From Gremmenia infestans (lineage: Eukaryota; Ascomycota; Leotiomycetes; Helotiales; Hamatocanthoscyphaceae): a stretch of DNA of 64,000 bases. Below the pieces are notes generated by a model that was given only the letters and a program-made list of their open reading frames with translations, was not told the DNA's origin and ran no database searches. The position numbers and the translations under genes were made by a program. This document shows, piece after piece, positions 22,645-34,539 of the stretch; within the stretch, counting starts at the first letter, position 1; every line of letters starts with the position of its first letter. The stretch lies in assembly GCA_032629725.1 (NCBI GenBank), contig JAFEVB010000031.1, positions 1-64,000 on the forward strand, in the 5' to 3' direction.

Positions 22645-24722
22645 ATGAGCCCCGAAAAGAAAGTAGCATCATATGGGACTTGGACGAGTCCCATTACCTC
22701 CGATATAACGTCTGGAGGGGTACTCAGCTTCAATCAGGTTCACGTTAATGTGGGTGTCTAATCTTTCTAATTCTTCTGCGGAGAGGGGTTTCAAGGAGAT
22801 ATATTGTGACTAATAATCATCAAGCCAAAAACCGGCCAAATCTACCTCATCGAGGGCCGTCCTGAAGAAAAGGGACGATGTGCAATTGTTGAGGTGACAA
22901 TCACTGGTGAGAGCATTGATATTCTACCTAAGAACTATAATGCCCGGTCCAAAGTTCATGAGTATGGAGGTGGAGCGGCAACATTAGGTCCAGACGGAAA
23001 GTTTGTGTTCACCGACGCATATACGGATGGGGTCTTTCTTCTCTCTCCGGCTGGTGAAGTTGAAGAGATCATCACAGGCGACCCAAATACGCGATTTGCA
23101 GATTTTAATGTCTCGCCTACAGAGCCACATTGGATTATTGCAGTGCAAGAGTCCCATAGCCAAGATGGTGATATGCTGAATGCCATCGTGGCGATTAACA
23201 CACTGACAAGGGGCTCAAAAATTGTGGTTTCAGGAGCGGACTTCTACTCGCATCCTAGGTTCAGTCCTGATGGAAAACGAATTTGTTGGATGCAATGGAT
23301 GAACCCTGATATGCCATGGACGGGGAGTCAAGTTTATGTGGCGCATTGGAGCAATGGAAAAGTGGATAATCAGAAATATGTTGCAGGAAAAGCGAAGAAA
23401 GAGTCAGTTTGCCAACCGAGGTGGCACATCGATGGCACGTTATTGTTTGAAAATGAACCCACTGGGTTCTGGCAGCTGTATCAATATGATATAAGTACGG
23501 AGAAAATTGAGTATATTCAACTCAAGGGGTACGAGAACGCGGATATTGGTGCGAGAGAGATTAAACTTGGGAAGTATGTGTCCATTCTCCTAGGTAGGAT
23601 ACATGCTAACGCCACTGCTTTAGCTCCACTTATATCCCATTAAGTAAAGACAAGTTGGTCATTGCTTATATCAGGAATGGAGGGAATGGAGTTCTCCTCT
23701 ATGATATTCCAACAAAAGAGATAGTTGAGCTTCCCCTCGGTTTCGTTGAGATCGCATTCTGTGGTCTGAGGCGGATGTCCGATACCCATTTTGCAATAAT
23801 TGGCGCAACGACAAGATCAGCTAGAGCGCTTTACCTGGTTGATATCACTAAACCCGGAGAGAAGCTGCTTTTGAAGCACTCTACACATATTGATCTTCCT
23901 GCTTCGATATTGTCAGAGCCTCAACAGATCAGCTTCCCTCGCACACAGGGCACTGGTAGACCCTCGTCTTCTCATGCTGTATTTATCCCGCCCAACAACC
24001 CCAATTATGAGCCCTCACCAGGAACAAAACCACCACTCATAGTGTCTATTCATGGTGGACCTACCAGTCATGTCCCTCCGAGTCTGACTCTTGAATCACA
24101 ATACTTTACTTCCAGAGGATACGCGTACTGTTATGTCAACTATGCTGGTTCAACGGGTTATGGTCGTGCTTACCGCGATGAACTTGAGTACAGCTGGGGT
24201 ATCAAAGACGTGGAAGACACCGTTTCGTGCATTGAGTACCTCGACGCACAAGGCCTTATTGACCGGAACAAGGTAGGGATCAGAGGGATAAGTGCTGGTG
24301 GGTACACCGTTTTGCAAGGGTTGATAAACTACCCCGATGTCTTTACAGCAGGATGCAGTTTGTATGGGGTGGCGGATTTGAAGCTGCTCGCCAAGGATAC
24401 ACACAAGTTCGAAGGGCATTACCTGTTTGCTCTTCTGTTTCCTGAGGACACCACTGAAGACAACAAGGAGAAGATCTATTATGACAGGAGTCCAATTTTC
24501 CATGCTGATAAGATCACCAAACCATTAACCCTGCTGCAAGGTACTGCGGACAAGGTTGTTCCTATGGGTCAGGCATTGGAGATGGAGAAGGCTATGAGGA
24601 AGAATGGCGTTGACATCAAGCTGGTTGTTTTTGAGGGCGAAGGACACGGCTGGAAAATGAAGGAGAATATGAAACGATCGATTGAAGAAGAGGAGAGCAT
24701 GTGGAAGAAGAATCTGCTTTAA
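22645..24722 (+). CDS. Prolyl-oligopeptidase family (S9) serine peptidase, cytosolic
   Basis: 650 aa from exons 22645-22749, 22825-23573 and 23624-24722. Both introns restore family sequence (FNQVHVNPKTGQIYLIEGRP and NSTYIPLSKDKLVIAY). The N-terminal two-thirds is a beta-propeller-like region (PDGKFVFTDAYTDGVF, PRFSPDGKRICWMQW). The C-terminal alpha/beta hydrolase has the nucleophile in GISAGGYTVLQ, Asp in GTADKVVP and His in EGEGHGW. HGGPTSH is the oxyanion-side motif. No signal peptide or membrane anchor is seen, so it is a cytosolic dipeptidyl-peptidase or acylaminoacyl-peptidase-like enzyme, not a secreted DPP IV/V. Exact specificity cannot be read. Confidence 0.9.
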
Positions 24723-25375
24723 CCCCAGAGGAGTACTCTAGACATAATAGCAGAATTCGATTGTCAATTTAGAATTACAAGAGTTTTGGTGTGATTTCCA
24801 AACACTAATTGATAGGAAATGCCTTTGACATAATTATGCGAACAAAGCGCAATACAATCTTCCAAGATACTCACATACTAAGATTGCAATTGCTAAGTCA
24901 AGTGAAGCGTAGAAATAGATTAATTATTCCAACTTGAAGTAATTCACAAATTCATATTGTACAGTAGTTGAATGTTGGAGAGAATTCAATCCCCGGATTA
25001 TTATGATTTAGAGGTGGAGTGGAGCCCCAAAGCGGCCGACTCCATGCATGCATCTCCTGATTTTGTTTCTGGCCTTGGTTTTCCTCTTCCCTTCCTCTTC
25101 TCTTCTCTCTCAACACCTAAGGTGAACCAAATCCACCACCACACACTCCTCCAAACCCCCCTCGACAAATGCATATCGAAACAAACAACGATACTCCCCC
25201 CTTTTCCGTCCAAAGCCAGATGCGCACCGCGAAGAAACTACAGAAACTGCACCGAAACTATCGATCTCAGATCCGGGCGGATGCTGAGCGACGACGTGTC
25301 GCGCCGTGAGGAAAGAATACGAGTTGCAGCAGTCCCAGCAGTATCAGTGCCAGTGTCAGTATTGTATCCGCCAGA
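24723..25375. promoter_or_regulatory. Upstream region and leader of the AGC kinase
   Basis: About 650 bp. The last 300 bp are pyrimidine-rich (TTTTCCTCTTCCCTTCC near 25078), typical of fungal core promoters and leaders. An ATG at 24972 opens a 135-codon frame that ends at 25379, overlapping the kinase ATG, so it could act as an upstream reading frame if transcribed. No other gene seen. Confidence 0.45.
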
Positions 25376-26911
25376 ATGACGACCCTGAAGAACCCAACGC
25401 CCGCCTTAAATATTGCCCGTGGGTTTCACACGCCAGTGGCTTCGGGGGATGAAGATTCCGACCATGGACCACACACTCCTTCGCAAACGCACCGCAAGAA
25501 CCTGATGATTAACGACGTCGTCAGTGCAAATAGCAGCCCTATGCTACGGTGCAGCTCCGCGCAGGGAGTGGGAGTGGGAGTGGGGGGAATCAGCAGGCTA
25601 AAGCTACAGCTAGACACGCTCAACCTGGAGCACGATTCGCGAACAAGTTCGTTGGCGCGCAGCAAATATCAGTCGCAGCCGCAGAGCAGCACAGGCACCA
25701 CTTCCGAAGGCGGCCTCAGCGACGACGAGGCCTCTGATATCACGACTTATGAGGTTGGGTTTGAGAACGACTTCGTCAGCGAGAGCGTGCGCGAGAAGGC
25801 GATTTTTGGAGCTGTGGAGGGAGGTCTGGTGCAGGATACCCTCGCCCGGAAGATGCAAGCCGAGGATTTCGAGCCCTTGCGATGTCTGGGCAAGGGGACG
25901 TTTGGCACAGTCTTGTTGGTTAAGCAGCAGGCGACAGGGAGACTCTACGCGCAGAAGCAGTTCAAGAAGGCCTCTTTGACCGTGCACAAACGACTTGTCG
26001 AGCAAACTAAAACCGAGCGATCTATCCTCGAGAGCGTGAACCGCCATCCATTCGTCGTCAAACTCTTCTATGCCTTCCAAGATCACGAGAAGCTATACCT
26101 CATCCTGGAGTACGCACAAGGAGGGGAGCTATTTACACATTTGGCATCAGAGAAAATGTTCACCGAGGAAGTCGCGTCTTTCTACATGGCCGAAATGGTT
26201 CTCGCTCTTGAGCACCTCCACCGCGATCTCGGTGTCATATACCGCGACCTCAAGCCCGAGAATTGCCTCCTGGACGACCAAGGACATTTGCTGCTTACCG
26301 ATTTCGGACTATCAAAGGTAGCCGTGGATGAGAACGACGCGTGCACCAGCATGCTGGGAACAGTGGAGTACATGGCGCCAGAGGTGATCCTTGGCCAGAA
26401 ATACGGCATGGCTGTTGACTGGTGGTCTTTCGGCGCCATGGGTTTCGACCTCTTGACCGGAGCACCACCATTCCCGGGTGGGAATCACGCGAAGATCCAG
26501 GACAACATTGTGAAGATGAAGCTCAAGCTGCCATATTACATGAGCGCTGATGCGAAGGATCTTCTTACCCGCCTCTTGCGCAAAGAGCCAAACAAGAGAC
26601 TCGGTAATAACATGCCAAAAGATATGCAGTTGATCAAAAAGCACCGCTTCTTCCGACGCATCGACTGGAAGAAGCTTGCCAAGAGGGAGCTAGAGCCACC
26701 TATTCAACCCCTCATTACAGATCCAGAGCTCGCGGAGAACTTTTCAGATGATTTTACTGGGTTAGCGTTGAGTCCTGTGTTGACAAGCTCCAAGGCTCCT
26801 TGGAGTGCAGAAGCAAATGAAAATCCATTTGGAGGATTTAGTTATGTCGGGAGCGAGAGTTTATTGAACGGCCATGGGTTTATCGGGATGGAGACGAGTG
26901 TAGGTGTATAA
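25376..26911 (+). CDS. AGC protein kinase, S6K/Psk1-like
   Basis: Single exon, 511 aa. Residues 1-155 are disordered and Ser-rich. The catalytic domain runs from about 165 to 425: glycine loop LGKGTFGTV, ATP Lys in YAQKQFKK, catalytic loop YRDLKPENCLL, DFGLSK, and activation loop CTSMLGTVEYMAPEV with the PDK1-site Thr/Ser. The AGC C-terminal tail has a proline-directed turn-motif candidate (LALSPVLTSS) and a hydrophobic motif NPFGGFSYVG, the F-x-x-F-S-Y form of S6 kinases phosphorylated by TORC1/TORC2. The organisation fits S. pombe Psk1, a TORC1-dependent ribosomal S6 kinase; the closest other option is Sck/Sch9, but the C2 domain of Sch9 is missing. Expected role: nutrient-dependent control of translation and growth. 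Confidence 0.9.
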   Translation: MTTLKNPTPALNIARGFHTPVASGDEDSDHGPHTPSQTHRKNLMINDVVSANSSPMLRCSSAQGVGVGVGGISRLKLQLDTLNLEHDSRTSSLARSKYQSQPQSSTGTTSEGGLSDDEASDITTYEVGFENDFVSESVREKAIFGAVEGGLVQDTLARKMQAEDFEPLRCLGKGTFGTVLLVKQQATGRLYAQKQFKKASLTVHKRLVEQTKTERSILESVNRHPFVVKLFYAFQDHEKLYLILEYAQGGELFTHLASEKMFTEEVASFYMAEMVLALEHLHRDLGVIYRDLKPENCLLDDQGHLLLTDFGLSKVAVDENDACTSMLGTVEYMAPEVILGQKYGMAVDWWSFGAMGFDLLTGAPPFPGGNHAKIQDNIVKMKLKLPYYMSADAKDLLTRLLRKEPNKRLGNNMPKDMQLIKKHRFFRRIDWKKLAKRELEPPIQPLITDPELAENFSDDFTGLALSPVLTSSKAPWSAEANENPFGGFSYVGSESLLNGHGFIGMETSVGV

Positions 26912-27590
26912 AACCGTTTGGACAAGGGACTCGGGGTCATTTAAAAAGCTCAAGGGCGTTAATTATCGTGGGCAAAAGAAAGACGGAGTAATAGTACATT
27001 GGGACGGGCAAGGCGGCGTTAATACTGGGATTCAGGAGAGGTATAAAAGTTTAGGTTGCGCGCACAGCTGTTGGTTTGGAGGCATCATTGGATTTGCTCT
27101 TGAACTGCATGTAGACTTGAACTGCATGTAGACTATTGCGTTATTTTAGACAAGAGGCACTTTTTATAATTTACCATTTCTCCTTTAGACTTTGATATTC
27201 TGCCACGCTGAATGACCCAAACTCCTATTACATAGCTCGTTGTTAGAAGTGTCTTTTGCAGAGTAGGTGGGGCAATATAGATGACAACGCTTTACTCCGC
27301 GAGAATTATTCAAGTGAACTTAAATGGCGCTAGAAAGTAAGCTTAATGGGGTATATTCTTCTAGCAGGTTAGTTGCCTCGTTTATGTTTGTGTAAAGGTA
27401 CAAGTACAACATAAAACAGGAGACTTTCCAGGCCAAATCGGCATCTCGAACCATTCCCAAAATGCCATATGATATGGTACTGTACAACGAACCAAAATGT
27501 ATATCCAAAAGTCCCAGTATCATCAAGATTCGACCTTGCTCTCTCTCGCCTACCGGCACACATCTATGCGATACCAAGAAGGTGAAAGGC
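26912..27590. other. Intergenic between convergent genes
   Basis: 3' flanks of the kinase and of the zinc-module gene. The only structure is the perfect 17-bp tandem duplication listed separately. No gene. Confidence 0.5.
27101..27134. repeat. Perfect tandem duplication of a 17-mer
   Basis: TGAACTGCATGTAGACT occurs twice head to tail with no mismatch, about 190 bp past the kinase stop codon, probably in its 3' untranslated region. The lack of divergence suggests a recent replication-slippage event. Confidence 0.9.
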
Positions 27591-29342
27591 CTATTTCTTC
27601 CTCGCTTTCGCTATTGCTTCTGCAACGGTACGCCGGTGGGTAGAAGAGGCAATATGCTGCACTACATTAAGCATGCTACATTCAGCTCCAACAGTGTCAT
27701 AGCAAGCATTGCAATGAAGTCTCTTATCCTTTCCGAATCCACGCTGGGTTATCGGCTCAGTAGGGTATTCCTTCCTCACGCGTTCGAGAAGCAGATATAC
27801 GTGGTCGATTTTGGAGTGTTCTTTAAGATGTTGGAACAGGGTCTCATAGGCAATCTCGAGATCGGGATCTGAGATGGTGAGGGAGAGGGCGGAGCAGGTT
27901 AGGCAGAAGATCCGGTGGGGGTTGCTGGGAGCGCTGAAGAGATAGACTGAGGAACCGGGGAATGTGGCGTGCAGGCGGGTGACGAGGTGGGTTATTTGAA
28001 CTTCTAGGTCTGGTCCAGCTTTTTCTTTTGGCTTGGTAGAGGTCAATGCTGAGGGCGCGGAGGATGAGGGTAGTGTCCTTTTGTGAGACGAGCGCGACTG
28101 CGTGACACAGCATGTGAGTGTCTTGTTGCCGTGACAAAACTCGGGTAGAAAGGATGATTATCTTACTACTACCCCTTGAAATTCGCGCGTTTCCCTAGCC
28201 ATGGCATTGGTCTTGTGGCTGCTTGTATTGCAGTGCTCGACGACGTGAACAAAGGCACTATTGGCATTGACCTCATTTAGAATCTTGTAAGAGAAGTTGT
28301 CGCAGTCTTCGCACACAATGCTGTATGATTTCAAGTCCGCTTTAAGTTCGAACTTATACTTAGGATAGGTCCTTCGTAGTTTCGTCAGAGTGGTGTCGAC
28401 CTTCTGCCTCGATACAAGGTGCTGGTGGTACGACCCTGGATATGTGGTCCAGGTGGTATCATATAATGATTTCTTATTCGCTGTAATAAAAGTCGATTCT
28501 GCGCGGTTACGTTTCATGGAAGCTGATTCGGCTTTGACAGGTGTAGGAATGAAGTTCGTCCTAGATATGTTCTGGTTCAGAGGACGGAGAGGCTAGATTT
28601 GTTAACCGTTGTCTTCTAGATATTGACGAATGGATTGCTTACTTGGGCCACTGTCTGCTGCATTCGATCCTCAGCTCGTCTCTGTGGTTCCTTGTCTCGT
28701 CAGATTTGCTTAGAGAACCATTTATGATCACGACTTACTGATGACACAGCTCTTCTCTTATGCTCAGAGGTTTTCAGATGCTCTTCTGTGGCAGATCGTG
28801 CTAGTATTATAGAGTTTTCCATCATGGTATAGATTCAAGTTGGACAAATCATGCAAAAGATTTGATGCTCCAAAAGATCCATAGTGGTCCTGGCTCCCGA
28901 CCTATTAGTGGTCTTGGATCCGAACTTAGCATTAGGACTTCGAAGCATCAACGAGGTCAAAGTCGTGCTCAATGCCTCTTCTGATCTTATCCTCGTTTCG
29001 AACTTGGATGTGTGATGATAAGACCTCAAGTGGGCGTCAATCGACAGGTTTAGCTTGGAAAGAGCAGCTATGTCGCCGACGAAATATGTGCGAGGACAAT
29101 CCTGACATTTCACAATCGGGTGATCGCCATTCATTTCTATCTTTGAGGCTAAGTCTGTACGGAAAGACTGTAGCATATCTTCCACCTCTTCCACAGTCGG
29201 TGGTTCTGGCTCCGCATCCTAATAACATCAGTATGGTAGAATAAGTAAGAATGTAATAATCACTCACAGACATTGACCAGTCTTCGTCCATGTCACTAGG
29301 AAGTATATTTGTCTCCCAATACTCCTCCATTTTCTTTGCCAT
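27591..29342 (-). CDS. Multi-module C-x2-C/H-x-H putative zinc-binding protein, with one in-frame stop
   Basis: Five exons can be joined: 29342-29268, 29218-28739, 28690-28643, 28571-28167 and 28097-27591. Every intron is phase 0 with good GT..AG sites, giving 505 codons. The product has five modules, each with a helix-like leader, a C-x2-C pair and a later His pair: VKCQDC..DAHLRSYHH, IFCMIC..EEHLKTSEH, IVCEDC..VEHCNTSSH, FCLTC..FQHLKEH and LHCNAC..VQHIASSTH. Cys-to-His spacing is 21-22 residues in four and 15 in the last. It resembles C2H2 or BED-like zinc fingers but I do not recognise the family. Module 2 is broken by TGA at 28835-28837, right after CMICPT, while the sequence downstream stays fully codon-like. 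So it is either a very recent pseudogene, a sequencing error, or a gene ending early plus a second gene. The start at 29342 is the first ATG after a stop. Confidence 0.6.
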
Positions 29343-30199
29343 GTCCCACACAAAGGGTCTCACCTCGTGGGATAAGACATGCCCGGTATCCACTATAGTC
29401 CAGAAGACCAATCAATCTCATAGTCTCGTGTGGCCAGCTCGCGCAGCTGGGTATTACGTGACACTTTTCGGTATCCGCAGATCAAAATTGCCTTCGAGTC
29501 CGTTCTTTTGGCGTGAACGTTTGAGATTTGACCGATTGTATTTTTCTGCGGGCAAGTTGCATTAGGTAGGACGTGATTCGAGAGGGAGGAGACCGGAATA
29601 TACAACTCGAGTTTTTAGTTATAAGAAGTGTTTCCATTGGCAGTGGCGTGGCGTCTTATTGTGCGGCAGGATGGCAATATAGAAATCGTGGGGTTTTTTG
29701 GGGAATATCGGGAGGTTCTTCGACGCTGTTTTATGCAAAATCCTATGATCTGATCAGCAGGGTAAGCATTAGGCCAATTGAGGGAGAAAATCCACAGTGA
29801 TTGTCATAACCACAATCATCCATCAAATGGGCAACAAAGAGAGCCATAATGCAAGCTTGATCGTCGCCCAATTGAAGTTCTCTTCTATGTTTTTAGGGAG
29901 TGGATAACCAGTCAACGCAGTACTAACCTCTGATAGTCCTCCATCCCTTGCAAACTCCTCTGTGGGTATTCCGAGCCTCCTGTATCACACATAGATATAT
30001 AAATCTCTGAGCTGATCAGCTTGGATTACGAGATTATCTTCCAACCCCGCGTTATTGATAGACCCACTCCCGGCTATTCGCCCCTTGACTGGCGAACTCA
30101 CGTGCTCAGTCAAATCGTCATGACTCTCGTCTTCTCCATCATATTAATTCCTTTCTACTTGATATCGACACGATATCAAAATTCGTAGGCCGTGATACA
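29343..30199. promoter_or_regulatory. Divergent intergenic region, zinc-module gene / epimerase-like gene
   Basis: About 860 bp between opposing start codons. A minus frame at 29605-29393 ends in a stop before the zinc-module gene and could hold an unrecognised 5' exon, but I found no clean donor. Otherwise nothing. Confidence 0.4.
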
Positions 30200-31168
30200 A
30201 TGGTAAACCTCCCACTCATTCTGTTTCCCACACAAAAGCTGATGTTTCCAGGCGTCAGCAGCGAGGAATCATTCCGGCAGGGTAGACATCCTCATCCTGG
30301 GCGCTGGCTGGACTTCAACCTTCCTGATTCCCCTGTTAGATCAGCAGAAGATTTCATATGCAGCCACTACAACTACTGGTCGAGATGGAACGTACAAGTT
30401 CAAGTTTGAGAATGATGAACACAACGACAACCCCGAACAATATGCTGCTCTTCCAGACGCGAAAACAATCCTCATCACTTTTCCGTTGAAGGGAAAAGGC
30501 CAAAGCACGCATCTTATCACAACTTACATCCAAAACCATGGTTCCGAGAAGAGTGACCCCAACTTCATTCAATTGGGTAGCACTGGAATTTTCTCCATCG
30601 AAAACCAGGATACTTGGGTCACGAGACACTCAAAGTACGACAAATCCAACCCCCGAGCCATTGCTGAGGATGAACTTCTTTCACGCGGTGGCTGTGTACT
30701 GAATCTCTCCGGGCTATGGGGAGGAGCCAGGCAGCCGAAGAACTGGATCGATCGCGTGGCATCGACCAAAGAGCAGCTGAAGGGGAAGAATTCATTACAC
30801 GTGATACATGGAGAGGATGTGGCTAGGGCTATTATCGCGGTTCACCAAAAGTTCGGTTCAGCCAAAAGTGAACGATTCGTAAGTTACGCTTATCCCTATA
30901 CTCCCCGAATACGTACTGACAAATACAGATACTAACTGATCTCATTGTCTACGACTGGTGGACTGTGATCCTTGGGTTCTCAGGCGAATTGGATGCCGAA
31001 AACGCAAACTTCGAGAGGGAAAAATCTCAGATCAAGTGGATAGGAGAGTTGATAGAGGAGCAAAATATCAAGGCCTTGCCAAGATCAATGGAGCAGTTGG
31101 GGAGATGTTATGATTGCCGGGAGTTCTGGACTACATTCGGCATCATGCCTGTGAGATCAAGAATCTAG
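30200..31168 (+). CDS. NAD(P)-binding epimerase-like (YeeZ-type Rossmann) protein
   Basis: 289 aa from exons 30200-30202, 30252-30878 and 30929-31168. The first coding exon is only the ATG: GTAAAC..TTTCCAG is removed and the ATG joins GCG TCA, giving MASAARNHSGRVDILILGAG. Without this splice no start codon lies in frame with the clear Rossmann motif LILGAGWTSTFLIPLL, which marks an NAD(P) site of the YeeZ/NAD-dependent epimerase type. Later landmarks are YAALPDAKTILITFPLKG, FIQLGSTGIFS, LNLSGLWGGARQPKNW and VIHGEDVARAI, all typical of this family. The second splice joins SERF to ILTDLIVYDWW. Substrate unknown, probably a cytosolic nucleotide-sugar or small-molecule oxidoreductase. Confidence 0.85.
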
Positions 31169-32755
31169 CATCGGAAGGTCCTCTATTCCACAAGGGAAAC
31201 TATAGGCAGCATCGAGCATTGCTTTGAATTTGTCAGCGTTTTTTCGAAGCTTTTTTCACCACTGGCCATGACGAATCGAGATCCATGTTATTTATGGCCC
31301 TTTGTCGGATTTTCGCAAATCACATTGTAATCATTTTCTATTTGAAAAATACTCTGCTTTCCAATCAAATCCGAAGTCAGTAGCTCGCCTTTTGGAAGCT
31401 ACTGTCTGGCAGTCTTAGCTGGTCGTCGAACGCTACATCTTTTAGGCATGTGTGCAATGCTGCTACTACGACATGCTCGATGTTCTCAGTCATTCCGAAA
31501 GCAAGCAAAAAGATGTATTTCCCGAAGCAAGCATCTTTTTAGACGCCTTCTATAAATCACTATCACTAACATTCGCATCACTAAACGCGAAAATCCTACA
31601 TGGTCTATTCAACACCTTTTGAGACGTATAAACAACTCTCTGGTGTATCTCCTCTCCTCTTCGTTCCTTTTATGGGTCTCAATGTCAATGCTCCAAAAGA
31701 CCGGCCTGAATCTATGGAAATGTACTTGATGCCGATGCGACAAAGTTGGAGAATGTTTAGAGCAACTTTGACCACCGCTTATTCAATCGTCCACTGCCAT
31801 CTCTCTCTGTCGTGATCGTGGATGGTATTCTCTAGTGCTTACCGACAACCTCATCTGTGTAGACTCAATGCCACATTTTTCTGCTGCGGGTGCCATCCAC
31901 GGGTTTCCTTGGGGTCTTGAGGTTTGAATGGCTTGAGATACACCGTGTTCTGTTTCTCTATGTAGCTGTTTTAATTAATGATTAAGGAGGCTGCATAGTA
32001 AACAGGGGCCTGGTATTTTATGGGAAGAACAGTTTCTATGACGATTAGGTCATTTGGGGGTTTTGTGTGGCGGTGAAGGAGCACATCAAAAGATGCATGT
32101 CTTAAGATTGTATGTGTAGATCACGGGGAGATCAAGGAGATGCATTATATATGCCAATAATGGATTTTGAGGTAAATGGAGTAGATGATTATACCGTGCT
32201 CTATCTCAACTTCAAGTGTTTTGTATCTTCCTAGTCACTTCGCTTACACTTCCGTGCTAGACGATTGTGTAGTTTGGTGTTGCTCTAATGCCAAGGTGCT
32301 TATTTTTTTTTAAGTTTAATACACCCCACTATACTCGTATTTACTCCATATTTCCTTGCTCGAATTCAACTAAAGACAGTGCATTTGATCTAGGCTTGGT
32401 AATGACGAGTGTGTGAGTTAAAAATAGTGATTATCTTATCCCTATTCATCTACTGCACTTCAGCTGCCTGGACTAATTAAATGCCTTATTGTATAAGCGA
32501 AATAAATCCTCGTATAAAAGAATCTTCTCCGTTGAGATTCTACGGTATTATAAACAGCTCGGCTTCATTGTTTTGGTTAGGACAGGATGTCTCAAATCTC
32601 TTTATTATAGGAAAGAGCGTTTAACCTCTGCTTTCAATTCAGCGTATATCATCCCTTGCCTTTTGACTTCATATACTACTTCCTTTCCGCCACAGTTTTA
32701 TTCTCTCTTAAGCCTAGAACCTTTACAATCTTTTGAATTTGTTTTCGGATTCAAA
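31169..32755. other. Long intergenic region, no gene
   Basis: About 1.6 kb. A 71-codon frame at 31600-31815 has no motif and no convincing continuation. The last 250 bp are TC-rich and are probably the promoter and leader of the GMC oxidoreductase. No RNA gene recognised. Confidence 0.5.
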
Positions 32756-34539
32756 ATGCTCTTCGCTAAGAACTTTCTGTTGGCCACTTCCGCCTTGGCC
32801 GCCGCTGTGACCGCGGACTGGACAACGGACACTTATGATGCGATAATCGTTGGATCTGGACCAGCTGGAATTATCGGTAGGATCTCCTGATGTCATATAT
32901 AAATGTAGCCTAACGAGAGTGTAGTCGCAACCAGAATGGCCGAAGCTGGCCTGCAAACATTATTGCTTGAGGCAGGCGGGCCTTCATACGGAATAACCGG
33001 CGGTGACTTGGACGCGCGAAGACCTGTACGGTATTGAACCCCTTTTCTGAACCTCGTCTAATGAATGTTTAGTCATGGCTCAGCGGCAAAAACCTCTCCC
33101 GAGTTGATGTTCCCGGCCTTTACAAATCAATTTACGCTACCAATGATGGGTTGACCTGCAGCTTGAACAGCTACGGAGGATGCACCATAGGTGGAAGCTC
33201 TGCGATCAATGCTGGTCTGTTCTTCAAGCCGCCGGCGAGTGATTGGGATCTGTATTTTCCTGAAGGGTGGCACTCTGCAGATGTGGAGACTGCCAATCAA
33301 CGATTGACCGCGCAACAAACTTCCACTGATAACACTTCGCGCGACCAAGTAAGATACCTCCAAACTGGCTACGATGCGGCTCGAAAATGGATTGTGGATG
33401 GTCTTGGCTTCACGGACGTGGATCTCAACGCTCAAGCAGACGAGAAGACGGAAGTGTTTGGACATCCAGTCTTCGACTACGCCGATGGCCAGCGTGGTGG
33501 ACCGGTAGTCTCCTATCTCCAGTCAGCTCTGGAAAAGCCAAACTTCCAGATCCAAACCAACGTCACAGTCTTGCGGGTAGAAAGAAATCTCACTCAAGCA
33601 ACTGGAGTATATGCCAATATTACCGGAGTGGAAAAGGTCATCTCCCTTAATCCCAATGGCCGCATCATTCTCAGCAGTGGTGCGATCCAAAGTCCCAAAC
33701 TACTAATGATGTCTGGGATTGGAGATCCAGCAGTCTTATCCAAGATTCAAGCAGCTGGAAAAATGAACACGGCTCTTCAATCAAGTGACTGGATCAACTC
33801 AACAGCCATTGGAGCCGGGCTTTTCGATAACCCAAACACCTTTATCGAACTTGAGGGTCCGGCCATCCAATCGTACGTTTACTCTTACGATTCTCCCATC
33901 GTAGAAGATGCACAAGCCTACGTCCAAAACCGTAACGGCCCCTATACATTCGCATCCGAGACGGCTGTATTCTTCGACACGTTCACGCGTGACGACGGCA
34001 GTAATGTGACATTCCAAGGCACGATTGACTCATCTGGATACCAAGACTACATGTCCAACACCACCATTACGCTGAACATCTACGGGACGGCGGGTATGAA
34101 GTCCAAGGGCAGCGTAGTGCTAAATGAGCAAGCGGATTTCGCCCCTGGTGCCGACGGAAATGTCTACTACTCGGACGCAACAGACGCTGAGAACATTGCG
34201 GGTTTCATCTACAAGATCTTCCAAAAGCTCCCTGACTCTGGGCTCACATCCCTCAACATCCCGCAGGACGCTACACAGGCAGATATTCAAACGTACATCA
34301 CGACCTATTCGGCATACGCACTCGGTAGCGTCAACCACTGGTCTAGCAGTTGCAGGATTGGAGAGTGTGTAGATGCACAGACGAGAGTGATTGGGATGGA
34401 TAATTTGCACGTGGTTGATGGCAGTATTGTGGCTCCGCTTTCCGTTAATCCGCAGTATGGGATTATGGTTGCGGCCGAGAAGGGCAGTGAGTTGATTTTG
34501 GCGCTTTATGGGAAGAGTCTTGATGGGACGAATTTGTGA
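32756..34539 (+). CDS. Secreted GMC oxidoreductase, cellobiose-dehydrogenase flavodomain-like (AA3)
   Basis: 562 aa from exons 32756-32876, 32925-33025 and 33073-34539 (563 codons). The signal peptide is MLFAKNFLLATSALAAAVTA, then the FAD-binding motif YDAIIVGSGPAGIIVATRMAEAG and the LLLEAGG end of the ADP fold. The GMC signature region is GGCTIGGSSAINAGLFF. The catalytic His is in SVNHWSSSC and the second residue in SVNPQYGIM, the H/N pair of the family. There is no N-terminal cytochrome domain and no C-terminal cellulose-binding module, so the protein equals the dehydrogenase half of a cellobiose dehydrogenase. Likely extracellular oxidation of a sugar or alcohol, possibly feeding electrons or peroxide to other oxidases. 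Confidence 0.9.

Noticed and set aside
31600..31815. 71-codon plus-strand frame in the long gap after the epimerase-like gene
   Set aside because: No motif, no convincing upstream or downstream exon, and no codon pattern that sets it apart from the surroundings.
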